From Pseudomonas sp. RC10 (GTDB lineage Bacteria > Pseudomonadota > Gammaproteobacteria > Pseudomonadales > Pseudomonadaceae): a stretch of DNA of 64,000 nucleotides. Positions 8,996 to 17,322 of the stretch are shown piece by piece (positions within the stretch are counted from its first letter, which is position 1; each line of letters starts with the position of its first letter). The notes beneath the pieces were generated by a model that searched no databases, was not told the origin of the DNA, and worked only from the letters and a program-made list of their open reading frames with translations. The stretch covers positions 3,844,001 to 3,908,000 of the forward strand of contig NZ_CP151650.1 in assembly GCF_038397775.1 (NCBI RefSeq), written 5' to 3'. The translations under genes and the position numbers were made by a program.

Positions 8996-10162
8996 TTAGC
9001 TCCCTGGCTCATCCCGCTCATCCACCAGCCCCCAATCCTTGACGTTTGCTTTCGCGGCGGGCTGTGGAGGCGGCGGAGGCGTCGAGATCGTGTTCGCATC
9101 GCCCTCGGCGTGGAGCTTCAGGCGCAAACGCACGTTGTTTGCGGAATCAGCATTTTTCAGCGCCTCTTCTTCGGTGATCGCCCCCTCCACCGCCAGGTCG
9201 AACAGCGCGTTATCAAAGGTCTGCATCCCCAGGTTCACGGATTTTTCCATGATGCCTTTGAGCTCAGTCAGTTCATTGCGATGGATCAGGTCGCGAATGG
9301 TTGACGTGCCGAGCATCACTTCCACGGCCGCTCGACGCTTGCCATCCGTGGTCTTGACCAGCCGCTGGGAAACGAACGCCTTCAGGTTGTTGCCCAGGTC
9401 ATGCAGCAACTGCGGGCGGCGTTCTTCTGGGAAAAAGTTGATGATGCGGTCCAGCGCCTGGTTGGCGTTGTTGGCGTGCAGGGTCGAAATCGCCAAATGC
9501 CCGGTGTCGGCAAACGCCAGCGCATGCTCCATGGTTTCCCGGTCACGGATTTCCCCGATCAGGATCACGTCCGGCGCCTGACGCAGGGTGTTCTTCAATG
9601 CAGCGTGAAAGCTGCGGGTGTCGACCCCGACTTCCCGCTGATTGATGATCGAGCGCTTGTGTTTGTGGATGAACTCCACCGGGTCTTCAATGGTGATGAT
9701 GTGCCCGCTGGCGTGCCGGTTTCGGTGGTCGATCAACGCGGCCAGCGAGGTGGATTTGCCCGAGCCCGTGGCCCCGACGAACAGCACCAGCCCGTGCTTT
9801 TCCATGACCACGTCGAGCAGGATCGGTGGTAGGTGCAGGTCTTCGAATTTCGGGATGTCGAGCTTGATGTTCCGCGCCACGATGGACACTTCGTTGCGCT
9901 GTTTGAAGATGTTGATCCGGAACCGTCCGACGCCCGACAAGGAGAACGCCAGGTTCATCTCCAGCTCACGCTCGAAGTCCGCCCGCTGCTCGGCGTCCAT
10001 GATCCCGTCGGCAATCAGCGCGACGTCGCCGGGTTTGAACGCCTCAGTGCCCAATGGCTTGAGGACGCCATTGAATTTCGCGCAGGGCGGCGCACCGGTA
10101 GACAGGTAGAGATCCGATCCATCCTGGGTGGCCAAAACCTTCAACAACGCCGGAAAATCCAT
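8996..10162 (-). CDS. pilU: Type IV pilus retraction ATPase PilU
   Basis: This 388-residue cytoplasmic ATPase of the PilT/PilU group helps retract type IV pili. Visible are Walker A GATGSGKST, the Asp-box region IITIEDPVEFIHKHKRS, Walker B-like DVILIGEIRDRETM and the His-box GHLAISTLHANNANQALDRIINFFP. Length and the N-terminus MDFPALLKVLATQDGSDLYL fit PilU (about 380) better than PilT (about 345). The C-terminus ends in a Pro-rich tail (about residues 355-388). In P. aeruginosa pilU follows pilT; here no pilT is adjacent, and the neighbours are bdhA (convergent) and ppiC (divergent). Confidence 0.9.
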   Translation of the reverse strand: MDFPALLKVLATQDGSDLYLSTGAPPCAKFNGVLKPLGTEAFKPGDVALIADGIMDAEQRADFERELEMNLAFSLSGVGRFRINIFKQRNEVSIVARNIKLDIPKFEDLHLPPILLDVVMEKHGLVLFVGATGSGKSTSLAALIDHRNRHASGHIITIEDPVEFIHKHKRSIINQREVGVDTRSFHAALKNTLRQAPDVILIGEIRDRETMEHALAFADTGHLAISTLHANNANQALDRIINFFPEERRPQLLHDLGNNLKAFVSQRLVKTTDGKRRAAVEVMLGTSTIRDLIHRNELTELKGIMEKSVNLGMQTFDNALFDLAVEGAITEEEALKNADSANNVRLRLKLHAEGDANTISTPPPPPQPAAKANVKDWGLVDERDEPGS

Positions 10163-10343
10163 AAATCACACCGCACATAAAGGTTTAAGAAGACTGCAGG
10201 TCGACATTAAGTGCGACCATCGACCCGTACCAACGTTCGCTTGAAGCCCGCGCAACGCTCGTCCGACCAAAGAGAAGGAAATTACCTGAAATTCTGTGAC
10301 AAAGGCATAATGCGCGGCTTTTTTATCGAGGGGTTCATTCCGC

Positions 10344-10619
10344 ATGAAGGCTCAAGCTCGCCATATTCTGGTCAAGACGGCCGAAGAGGCCGAACAGTTG
10401 AAGCAGCGCATCGCCAAGGGTGAAGCCTTCGACGTGCTGGCGAAGAAATATTCCACCTGCCCGTCAGGCAAGCGCGGCGGCGACCTGGGCGAAGTCCGGC
10501 CAGGGCAAATGGTCGGCGCCATCGACCAGGTCATCTTCAAAAAGCCCCTGCGCACGGTGCATGGGCCGGTGAAGAGCAAGTTCGGCTATCACCTGGTGCA
10601 GGTGTTTTATCGGGATTGA
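10344..10619 (+). CDS. ppiC: Parvulin-type peptidyl-prolyl cis-trans isomerase C
   Basis: This 91-residue single-domain parvulin (rotamase) accelerates cis-trans isomerisation of peptide bonds before proline. The full fold is present: MKAQARHILVKTAEEAEQL, then FDVLAKKYSTCPSGKRGGDLG, then the C-terminal FGYHLVQVFYRD. There is no signal peptide or extra domain, so it is cytoplasmic, and the length matches E. coli PpiC (93 residues). The start ATG at 10344 follows GAGGGG with suitable spacing. It is divergent from pilU across about 180 bases and appears to be a single-gene unit followed by a REPIN. Confidence 0.95.
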   Translation: MKAQARHILVKTAEEAEQLKQRIAKGEAFDVLAKKYSTCPSGKRGGDLGEVRPGQMVGAIDQVIFKKPLRTVHGPVKSKFGYHLVQVFYRD

Positions 10620-10642
10620 GGTGACGTTCACGCCATGAGTCT

Positions 10643-10728
10643 GTAGGAGTGAGCTTGCTCGCGATTGCGCCATGGCAGATGCCGCAGATGTGTCGGGTAA
10701 ACGCTATCGCGAGCAAGCTCACTCCTAC
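10643..10728. repeat. REPIN, GAGCTTGCTCGCGAT type
   Basis: The 23-base arms at 10643-10665 and 10706-10728 (GTAGGAGTGAGCTTGCTCGC and its complement) are perfect inverted repeats with a 40-base spacer. It lies between the convergent ends of ppiC and the kinase gene. Confidence 0.9.
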
Positions 10729-10747
10729 AGGGGATCGTGTAGGTGAT

Positions 10748-11689
10748 TCAGACCGGCATCACGCTCCGTGGAATCACCGCACCTGGATGCTGAATCACCA
10801 GCCCCGCCAAGCGATGCCCGGCGTCCGCTGCCTCTTCCGGGCTGCCGCCACGCAGGCGTTTCGCCAGGTACGCTGCGCTGAATGAATCCCCCGCCGCCGT
10901 GGTGTCCACGACCTTCCGCACCGCATGCGCCGGAACCTCATAACGCCGCTCGCCCGCGCGCACCAGGCAGCTTTGCGCACCCCGCTTGATCACCACTTCG
11001 GCCACGCCCAGTCCGCGATAGGCGTCCATGATCTGCTCACTGTCGGTGTAACCGAACAGTGCCTGTTCGTCGTCCTCAGTGAGCAAGGCAACGTCCACTT
11101 CATGCATCACGGCCCGATACGCCTGTCGCGCCTGATCGACGCTGCGCCACAGCCGTGGGCGGTAGTTGTTGTCGAACACCACCCGCGCGCCGCGATCACG
11201 GGCATCGCCGAGGCTCGACAGCAGCCGCGCCCTGCCCACTTCCCCCAGCACCGCCAGGGTGATGCCACTGAAATACAGCACGTCGTATTCCGGCAGCGCT
11301 TCCAGAATCGGGTCGGCCGATGGCGTGGTGAAGCATTCGCGCACCGCCGCTTCGTTGCGCCAGTACAGGAAACGCCGCTCGCCGTTAGCGTCGGTCTGAA
11401 TGCAATACAACCCCGGCAAGCGGCCCGGCAGACGCTGGACCCGGCTCAAGCCGATGCCTTCGTCCGCCCAGATGCCGCACATGGCGTCGCTGAAGCTGTC
11501 ATCGCCCAGTGCCGTGACGTAATCCACCTGCGCCGCCGAACCCAACAGGCGCGACAGATAGACCGCCGTGTTCAAGGTGTCGCCGCCGAAGCTCTGCTTG
11601 AGCGCACCGTCGGCGTGCTGTTGCAGCTCGATCATGCATTCGCCAATCAAGGCGACGCGGGGATGACTGTGGCTGACCAGTTCGCTCAT
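10748..11689 (-). CDS. kdgK: PfkB-family sugar kinase, probable 2-keto-3-deoxygluconate kinase
   Basis: This 313-residue ribokinase-fold kinase has the N-terminal substrate region ALIGECMIELQ...FGGDTLNTAVYLSRLLG typical of 2-keto-3-deoxygluconate (KDG) kinases, and the C-terminal PfkB signature DTTAAGDSFSAAYLA carrying the catalytic Asp. KDG kinase makes KDPG, the substrate of the Entner-Doudoroff aldolase. I took ATG 11689 (preceded by GGGAG six bases upstream) over a GTG codon just before it. It is the last gene of the minus-strand cluster that starts with the ABC transporter at 17322. A KDG product from the upstream PLP lyase would explain its presence; that link is inferred. Confidence 0.87.
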   Translation of the reverse strand: MSELVSHSHPRVALIGECMIELQQHADGALKQSFGGDTLNTAVYLSRLLGSAAQVDYVTALGDDSFSDAMCGIWADEGIGLSRVQRLPGRLPGLYCIQTDANGERRFLYWRNEAAVRECFTTPSADPILEALPEYDVLYFSGITLAVLGEVGRARLLSSLGDARDRGARVVFDNNYRPRLWRSVDQARQAYRAVMHEVDVALLTEDDEQALFGYTDSEQIMDAYRGLGVAEVVIKRGAQSCLVRAGERRYEVPAHAVRKVVDTTAAGDSFSAAYLAKRLRGGSPEEAADAGHRLAGLVIQHPGAVIPRSVMPV

Positions 11690-11701
11690 CACAGGCTCCC
11701 G

Positions 11702-12925
11702 TCAGAAAAAGGTTTCGAAGGTTTCGATGACACTCAAGTCGTCGCCCACCAGACAGCCCGTGCGCCACTTGTCGAAGGTCAGGCAAGGGTGCGAGGTGCC
11801 GAAGGAAATGATGTCGCCGATCTTCAGCTCGACGCCCGGCGCGACGGTCATGAACGCGTGCTGGTCCATCACGGCAGTGACCTTGCAGGCACTGACGTCA
11901 TCGCCTTGCGCGGGCACCACGCCCGGTGTGTAGCGTTTGATCGGGTTGGGCATGCCAGCGTCGAACGCCACGTCACGCTTGCCCAGTGCAATCACGGCAA
12001 ACCCCGCCTCCGGCATCGATTGCACGTGGGCCCAGACTTCCATGGCCGGTTGCAGGCCTTCGTTCAGGTCGTGGCGACGGTCCAGCACGCAGCATTGGGC
12101 TTCTTTGTAAATGCCGTGATCGTGCACCACGTAGCTGCCGGGGCGCAAAACAGCGAGGAAGCGGTCGCGCACCTGCTGTTTGTCGAACTCTTCGGCGATC
12201 AGGTCGTACCAGGCCGAACCCGAAGCGGTGACGATTGGGCGATCCAGCGCGAACGCACCTTTGTCTTGCAGGGTCACGGCCAGACGCACCAGCGACGCGG
12301 CAAAAGCGCGAATACCGGCGATGGCCTTGTCGCCATGAATCACGCCCTCATAGCCTTCAATGCCAGTGAGCTTGAGTGCCGGTTGCGCGGCAATCGCGTC
12401 GGCCAGGGCCATGACTTCTTCTTCACTGCGGCACCCGCAACGGCCGCCGACCACGCCGTATTCGATCATCACGTTGAGGTGCAGGCCTCTGGCAGCGAAG
12501 AACTCGCCGAGGGCTTTGACGTTGTCCGGATGATCGACCATGCAATGGAAGTCGAACATCGAGTCGCTGAGCATCTCTGCGATGATCGCCATGTTCGGCG
12601 CGCCCACCAGTTGGTTGGCCATCAGCACCCGGCGCACGCCGTGGGCGTAGGCAGCGCGGGTCTGGGTGGCGGTGGCCAGGGTCATGCCCCAAGCGCCGTG
12701 CTGCAGCTGACGCTGAAACAGCGCGGGAACCATGCTGGTCTTGCCGTGGGGGGCCAGCTCGGCGCCGCTGTCACTGACGAATCTCTGCATCCAGCGCAGG
12801 TTGTGTTCCAGCGCTTTATCGTGGATGACCAGCGCGGGCAGGCTGACGTCGCGAACCAGTTGGTCGCCTGGGTTAGCGGCGCCTTTCTCGACGACGGCGT
12901 CCTTGTTTACGGTGGCAGTGGTCAT
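11702..12925 (-). CDS. Fold-type III PLP lyase (D-serine/D-threonine lyase family), candidate D-glucosaminate dehydratase
   Basis: This 407-residue protein has an alanine-racemase-like N-terminal barrel and a C-terminal metal-binding domain. The PLP lysine is K62 in LAPHGKTS. The C-terminal SHPCLTFDKW contains the H-x-C pair that binds a divalent metal in D-serine dehydratases and D-threonine aldolases. Family members remove ammonia from, or cleave, D-amino acids carrying a 3-hydroxyl. Neighbours are a KDG-type kinase downstream and RidA plus an amino-acid ABC importer upstream. I recall a PLP- and Mn-dependent D-glucosaminate dehydratase from P. fluorescens that yields 2-keto-3-deoxygluconate; that reaction would link all these genes. 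D-threonine or hydroxyaspartate are alternatives. Confidence 0.75.
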   Translation of the reverse strand: MTTATVNKDAVVEKGAANPGDQLVRDVSLPALVIHDKALEHNLRWMQRFVSDSGAELAPHGKTSMVPALFQRQLQHGAWGMTLATATQTRAAYAHGVRRVLMANQLVGAPNMAIIAEMLSDSMFDFHCMVDHPDNVKALGEFFAARGLHLNVMIEYGVVGGRCGCRSEEEVMALADAIAAQPALKLTGIEGYEGVIHGDKAIAGIRAFAASLVRLAVTLQDKGAFALDRPIVTASGSAWYDLIAEEFDKQQVRDRFLAVLRPGSYVVHDHGIYKEAQCCVLDRRHDLNEGLQPAMEVWAHVQSMPEAGFAVIALGKRDVAFDAGMPNPIKRYTPGVVPAQGDDVSACKVTAVMDQHAFMTVAPGVELKIGDIISFGTSHPCLTFDKWRTGCLVGDDLSVIETFETFF

Positions 12926-12967
12926 GTCTGTTCTCCGGAATTCTTGTTGGTGTGAAAAGACGAACCG

Positions 12968-13732
12968 TCAGTCGTTGACCCGGCGGGCCAAGCCGTTTGC
13001 GCTGTCGATCAGCACGCGTCGGTAGTCGTCGTAATGCGCGGTCGCGTCGGCCCGTGGCGCGACGATGCACAGGGTGGCAATGCAAATGCCCTGCTTGTCC
13101 TTGACCGGCGCGGCGAAGCAATGGGTAAACGTGTCGGCGATGCTGTTGAAGGAAAAGAAGCCTTCGGCATGAGCCTTGCGGATCTCCGCGAGGAAGGTCT
13201 CCAGCGGCAGGCGAGTGCCGTCCGGCAGGATGAAATCCTCGGGGTCGATCAGGTCGGTGATCGCCTGATCGCTCAGGTGGCCCAGCAGCAGACGGCCCGA
13301 GGCGGTCCACGGGATGGGCGCGTCTTCGCCGATGTCCGATGAAATGCGGAAATGCCGGGCGCCCTCTTTCATCAGCGCGACGGTGTATTTACGGCCGTTG
13401 AGCAGGCACATCTGCGCGGTTTCACGGGTCTGGTCGACGATCTCGCCCAGGCTGATTTCGGCCTCACGGGTGAAGTCGAAATGCCGTAAATGCGCCTGCC
13501 CGAGAAAGTACAGCTGACGCCCCAGGTAGACGTGGCCGTCCTTGCCCACGTTTTCCAGAATCCGCCGCTCCAGCAGGGACGCGACCAACTCGTAGACCGT
13601 CGATTTCGGGCTGCCGATGCCGCTGGCAATTTCGTTCGGACGCAGGGGCGTGCCCGTTTCCTTGAGGAAATCGAGAATATCGAACGCCCGGTCCAGACCA
13701 CGGGCCCGGCGTTTGATGGTGTCTTCGGTCAT
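12968..13732 (-). CDS. IclR-family regulator of the ABC transporter-RidA-lyase-kinase cluster
   Basis: This 254-residue regulator has a winged helix-turn-helix at about residues 10-75 (RAFDILDFLKETGTPLRPNEIA...GSPKSTVYELVASLLE) and an IclR effector-binding domain to the C-terminus (GRKYTVALMKEGARHF, FSFNSIADTFTHCFAAPV). I chose ATG 13732 (MTEDTIKRRARGLDRAFDIL) over an upstream extension that does not match the family. The gene lies inside the catabolic cluster, between ridA and the lyase, so it probably senses a pathway intermediate and controls the whole unit. A possible operator is at 17351-17366 upstream of the first gene. Confidence 0.88.
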   Translation of the reverse strand: MTEDTIKRRARGLDRAFDILDFLKETGTPLRPNEIASGIGSPKSTVYELVASLLERRILENVGKDGHVYLGRQLYFLGQAHLRHFDFTREAEISLGEIVDQTRETAQMCLLNGRKYTVALMKEGARHFRISSDIGEDAPIPWTASGRLLLGHLSDQAITDLIDPEDFILPDGTRLPLETFLAEIRKAHAEGFFSFNSIADTFTHCFAAPVKDKQGICIATLCIVAPRADATAHYDDYRRVLIDSANGLARRVND

Positions 13733-13800
13733 AAGAGCAGTTCCGAGCTGAGCGGCGGGGGTGCACAGCACACCGCACGCCTGTAAAAAGAGGCGCCAGT

Positions 13801-13860
13801 TTCAAGCTGCAAGCTCCGAGCTGCAAGTGGCGCAACGACGCGCTCAGCTTGCCGCTTGAA
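13801..13860. repeat. Inverted repeat downstream of ridA
   Basis: TTCAAGCTGCAAGCT (13801-13815) pairs with AGCTTGCCGCTTGAA (13846-13860) with one mismatch in 15. It lies between ridA and the IclR gene on the transcribed strand. It resembles a dispersed Pseudomonas repeat and could slow or end transcription, but there is no T-run. Confidence 0.6.
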
Positions 13861-13869
13861 GCTCACCGC

Positions 13870-14262
13870 TTATAGCTGTTTCTTCTTGTACGCAATGCAG
13901 TCGATCTCGACCTTGCAGTCGACCATCATGTTGGCCTGTACGCAGGCGCGGGCCGGGGCGTGTTCGGGTTTGAAGTATTCGCCGAACACCTTGTTGAAGC
14001 TCCAAAAATCCCGTGGGTCTTCCAGCCACACGCCGACGCGCACGACATCTTCCAGGCCGTAACCGGCCTCTTCCAGAATCGCCACCAGGTTCTGCATCGT
14101 CTTGTGGGTCTGCTCGACGATACCGCCATTGATGATTTCGCCATTCTCGGCGGGCACCTGACCGGACACGTGCAGCCAGCCATCAGCCTCTACAGCGCGG
14201 GCGAAAGGACGTGGCTGGCCGCCACCTGCGGTGCTGCCTGCGCCGTAACGAGTAATGCTCAT
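13870..14262 (-). CDS. RidA-family enamine/imine deaminase
   Basis: This 130-residue RidA (YjgF/YER057c/UK114) protein has the family segments FARAVEADGWLHVSGQVP, EQTHKTMQNLVAILEEAG and the C-terminal ARACVQANMMVDCKVEIDCIA with the conserved Arg that contacts the substrate. RidA proteins hydrolyse reactive enamine/imine intermediates that PLP dehydratases release. Its place between the ABC transporter ATPase and the PLP lyase fits exactly that job: it would speed release of ammonia and the 2-keto product from the lyase. It is preceded by a good ribosome site (GAAGGAGAAATTTC). The length is normal for the family. Confidence 0.92.
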   Translation of the reverse strand: MSITRYGAGSTAGGGQPRPFARAVEADGWLHVSGQVPAENGEIINGGIVEQTHKTMQNLVAILEEAGYGLEDVVRVGVWLEDPRDFWSFNKVFGEYFKPEHAPARACVQANMMVDCKVEIDCIAYKKKQL

Positions 14263-14286
14263 GAAATTTCTCCTTCGGTTGAGCGT

Positions 14287-15078
14287 TTAAAAACGGATGT
14301 TCTTGAGGAATTCTGCCAGACGCGCCGATTTCGGCTGCTCGAACAGGGCTTTGGGAGGGCCTTGTTCCTCGATGCGGCCCTGATTCATGAAAACGATCTG
14401 GTCGGACACTTCATAGGCGAAGCGCATTTCGTGGGTCACGAGCAGCATGGTCATGCCCTCTTCGGCTAGGCCCTTGATCACGCTGAGCACTTCGCCGACC
14501 AGTTCAGGGTCCAGCGCCGAGGTCACTTCGTCGAACAGCATCAGGCTCGGGTTCATGGCGATGGCGCGGGCGATGGCCACACGCTGTTGCTGACCGCCGG
14601 ACAACTGGCCCGGATAGTGATTGCGACGCTCCAGCAGGCCCACCCGCTCCAGCCATTTCTCGGCCAGCGCAACGGCCTGATCCTTGGGCAGCTTTTTCAC
14701 TTTCAGCAGGCCCAGGGTGACGTTCTGCAACGCCGTGAGGTGCGGAAAAAGGTTGAATTGCTGGAACGCCATGCCAGTCATGGCACGGTGCTGGGCGATG
14801 ACTTTTTCAGGGTGGCGCACGCGCTTGCCGTTCACGTCGCTGTAGCCGATGTCCTGGCCTTCAAGGCGAATGTGCCCGCCCTGAAACTCTTCCAGCAGGT
14901 TGACGCAGCGCAACAGCGTGGTCTTGCCCGATCCGCTGGAGCCGATCAGGGTCACCACGTTGCCCTTGTTCATTTTCAGGTCCACGCCCTTGAGCACTTC
15001 AACGGGGCCGTAGGATTTGTGCAGCCCTTCGATGCTCAGCAGAGCCGGGGCGGCGGTCGCGGTTTGAGTCTGTGTCAT
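14287..15078 (-). CDS. Amino-acid-type ABC transporter ATPase
   Basis: This 263-residue ATPase belongs to the GlnQ/HisP class. Walker [11 protein letters not shown]-loop [11 protein letters not shown], signature [14 protein letters not shown] and [20 protein letters not shown] are all present, with the D-loop and His switch (LVTHEMRF). The start overlaps the end of the upstream permease by four bases (ATGA), so the two are coupled. With the two permeases and the binding protein upstream it forms a complete polar-amino-acid-type importer. The transported compound is proposed to be D-glucosaminate or another amino acid from the downstream enzymes, not from the ATPase sequence. Confidence 0.92.
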   Translation of the reverse strand: MTQTQTATAAPALLSIEGLHKSYGPVEVLKGVDLKMNKGNVVTLIGSSGSGKTTLLRCVNLLEEFQGGHIRLEGQDIGYSDVNGKRVRHPEKVIAQHRAMTGMAFQQFNLFPHLTALQNVTLGLLKVKKLPKDQAVALAEKWLERVGLLERRNHYPGQLSGGQQQRVAIARAIAMNPSLMLFDEVTSALDPELVGEVLSVIKGLAEEGMTMLLVTHEMRFAYEVSDQIVFMNQGRIEEQGPPKALFEQPKSARLAEFLKNIRF

Positions 15079-15737
15079 GGCAAGGCCACCCGTTTTTCGA
15101 TTTGCCGCCCGAGAAGCTCGATGGCGTAGTTGATGACGAAGAAAAGGAATCCGGCGAACAGGTAAAACTCAAGGGTCATGAAGTTGCGGGCGATCACTTG
15201 TTGCGTGCTGAGCAGCAGCTCCGCCACGCCAATCACCGACAGCAACGTCGAGGCCTTGACGATTTCGGTGGACGAGTTGACCCAGGTCGGCAGGATCTGG
15301 CGCAGGGCCTGAGGCAGCAGCACGTAGCTCAGGGACTGGCTGAACGTCAGGCCAATGGCCTTGCCTGCTTCCAGTTGCCCGCGAGGAATCGCCTGCAGCG
15401 CGCCGCGCACGATTTCCGCGACGTGGGAGCCGCAGAACAGCGTCAGGCCCAGTGCCCCGGCGTTGAAGGCGGTGATCTGCCAGCCCATGGCCGGTGCCAT
15501 ATAAAAGCAGGCCAGCACCAGCACGAAGACCGGCGTGCCGCGAATCAGGTCGACGTAGGCGCGAAACGGCAAGCGTGCCCACCATTTGCCGTAGGTCAGG
15601 ATCAGACCGGCAAACACGCCAATCACGGTGCCGCAGATGATGGCAAGGCCCGCGCACTGCACGCTGGTCAGAAAGCCGTTCCACAGGGCTTCGCGGGCGA
15701 TCCACAGTTCATGCAGCCAGGTCGGTTGTTCGTACAT
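15075..15737 (-). CDS. Amino-acid-type ABC transporter permease (second)
   Basis: This 220-residue inner-membrane permease of the HisM/GlnP class has about five membrane helices and the EAA-type loop [23 protein letters not shown] at about residues 130-152, followed by [31 protein letters not shown]. The ATG at 15737 follows TAGGAGGCCGAC, an excellent ribosome site, nine bases after the preceding permease stop. It forms a heterodimer with the other permease and docks on the following ATPase, whose start it overlaps. Confidence 0.92.
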   Translation of the reverse strand: MYEQPTWLHELWIAREALWNGFLTSVQCAGLAIICGTVIGVFAGLILTYGKWWARLPFRAYVDLIRGTPVFVLVLACFYMAPAMGWQITAFNAGALGLTLFCGSHVAEIVRGALQAIPRGQLEAGKAIGLTFSQSLSYVLLPQALRQILPTWVNSSTEIVKASTLLSVIGVAELLLSTQQVIARNFMTLEFYLFAGFLFFVINYAIELLGRQIEKRVALP

Positions 15738-15746
15738 GTCGGCCTC

Positions 15747-16409
15747 CTAGCGGCGAATCGCCAAGCGCTGTTCGAGGTAGCGCAAGAGCATGGCGATGAG
15801 GTAACAGGCCGCGACATACAACGCCGTGGTCACCATCCAGGTTTCGATCACCCGGTAGCTCTCGACGTTGATCTTGCGCGCGTAATAGGTCAGTTCCGGC
15901 ACAGCGATGGCGGCTGCCAGCGAGGTGTCCTTGAACAGCGAAATGAAGTTGTTCGACAGCGCCGGCAGCACGTTGCGCAGCATCACCGGCACGATGATGT
16001 ACGCCCTCACCTGCCATTCGCCCAAGCCAATCGCCAATCCCGCTTCGCGCTGGCCTTTATGAATGCTCAACAACCCGGCGCGAAACACTTCGGTCAGGTA
16101 CGCCCCGGCGTACAGCGACAGGGTGACGATGAACGAAGGGATCTTGTCCAGGCGAATCCCCAGGCTTGGCAACGCGAAGTAGATCAGCAGGATCAACACC
16201 AGAATCGGCGTGTTGCGGATCACCGTGACGTACACCGACGACACCACCCGCAGCGCGCGGTATTTCGACAACATCGCAAACGCCGCCATCAGGCCAATCA
16301 CACAGCCGATGGCGATGGAGATCAGGGCCAGCTCAAGGCCCAGACCCAATCCCGCCAGCAGGCTGGGGAAATCCCGCCAGACTGCCGCAAAATTCAACTG
16401 ATAATTCAT
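15747..16409 (-). CDS. Amino-acid-type ABC transporter permease (first)
   Basis: This 220-residue HisQ/GlnP-class permease has several membrane helices and the conserved LLSIHKGQREAGLAIGLGEWQVRAYIIVPVMLRNVLPALSNNFISLFKDTSLAAAIAVPEL region. I chose ATG 16409 (MNYQLNFAAVW); a TTG two codons upstream (16415) has slightly better spacing to AGG and cannot be excluded. It follows the binding-protein gene after about 64 bases and is part of the same minus-strand operon. Homology to the second permease is visible in the same loop region, as expected for a heterodimeric importer. Confidence 0.9.
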   Translation of the reverse strand: MNYQLNFAAVWRDFPSLLAGLGLGLELALISIAIGCVIGLMAAFAMLSKYRALRVVSSVYVTVIRNTPILVLILLIYFALPSLGIRLDKIPSFIVTLSLYAGAYLTEVFRAGLLSIHKGQREAGLAIGLGEWQVRAYIIVPVMLRNVLPALSNNFISLFKDTSLAAAIAVPELTYYARKINVESYRVIETWMVTTALYVAACYLIAMLLRYLEQRLAIRR

Positions 16410-16473
16410 GGTCAAGAGTACCTGGGACGGGAAGGCGCCACGGCCTTCCCTGCCCCGTCAATTACGGGTCGCG

Positions 16474-17322
16474 TTACTTGTACTCAACCGGGAAACCGAT
16501 CGCTGGGCTCGGCAACTCGACGCCAAACCACTTCTTGAAGGATTCCGCGTAGGCCGGGAATTCCACGCCGGTCATGGCTTCATGCAGCGCGGTGTTGACG
16601 AAGTTCAGCCAGTCCTGATCGCCGCGTTTGACGGCACAGGCGTAGGTCTGCGGGCTCCAGGCGAAGGCTGGCGAGCGATACCGGCCAGGGTTCTGCACCA
16701 TCAGGTATTTGACCGAGGACTGGTCGGTGGCCGCGGTGTCGGCACGACCGGAGTTGATGGCCTGGTACATCAGGTCAACGCTGTCGTATTGGTCGACCTT
16801 CGCTTTGGGCAGCGCCTGGTGCACCAGTTCCTCGGCGTACACGTTCTGCAGCACGGCAACGGTCACGCCATCGCCAGCGGCTTTCAGGTCGTCGATTTCC
16901 TTGTACTTGCTGTTGGCCGGCAGCAGCAGCGCCACGCCTTCGCGGTAGTACGGCAGGGTAAACGCCACCTGTTGGGCACGGCTCGCGGTGACGGTAATGA
17001 ACTGGCAGCTCATGTCCACTTTGTCGGTGAGGAGGTTGGGAATCCGCGCATCGGAAGACTGCACCACGAACTCGACTTTGCTCGGGTCGTTGAACAGGCC
17101 CTTGGCGACGATGCGCGCAATGTCGATGTCAAACCCCTGCAATTTGCCGTCTGCGCCCTGGAAGTGCCACGGGGCATTGGTGCTGCCGGTGCCGACGACC
17201 AGATGGCCACGTTGCAGCACGCTGTCGAGCTTACTGTCCGCCGCTTGCGCGGTGGTTGCCAGTGTCGCCGTCGCTGCCAGAACGAATGCACAAGCTTTCA
17301 GAAAAGAAGGTCCGCGATGCAT
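16474..17322 (-). CDS. Periplasmic substrate-binding protein of the amino-acid-type importer
   Basis: This 282-residue family 3 solute-binding protein has a signal peptide (basic start, hydrophobic CAFVLAATATLATTA, cleavage after AQA near residue 27). The mature part shows the family pattern: LQRGHLVVGTGSTNAPWHFQ, GADGKLQGFDIDIARIVA, LLTDKVDMSCQFITVTASRAQQVAFTLPYY. It is the first gene of the cluster running to 10748, so its upstream region (17323 onward) should carry the main promoter. The ligand is unknown from sequence; an amino acid or amino sugar acid is likely from the binding-protein class and the downstream lyase. Confidence 0.92.
   Translation of the reverse strand: MHRGPSFLKACAFVLAATATLATTAQAADSKLDSVLQRGHLVVGTGSTNAPWHFQGADGKLQGFDIDIARIVAKGLFNDPSKVEFVVQSSDARIPNLLTDKVDMSCQFITVTASRAQQVAFTLPYYREGVALLLPANSKYKEIDDLKAAGDGVTVAVLQNVYAEELVHQALPKAKVDQYDSVDLMYQAINSGRADTAATDQSSVKYLMVQNPGRYRSPAFAWSPQTYACAVKRGDQDWLNFVNTALHEAMTGVEFPAYAESFKKWFGVELPSPAIGFPVEYK

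Noticed and set aside
10925..12955. A 676-codon plus-strand frame across the lyase and kinase genes
   Set aside because: Spans two genes and their gap in antisense; the protein lacks any domain.
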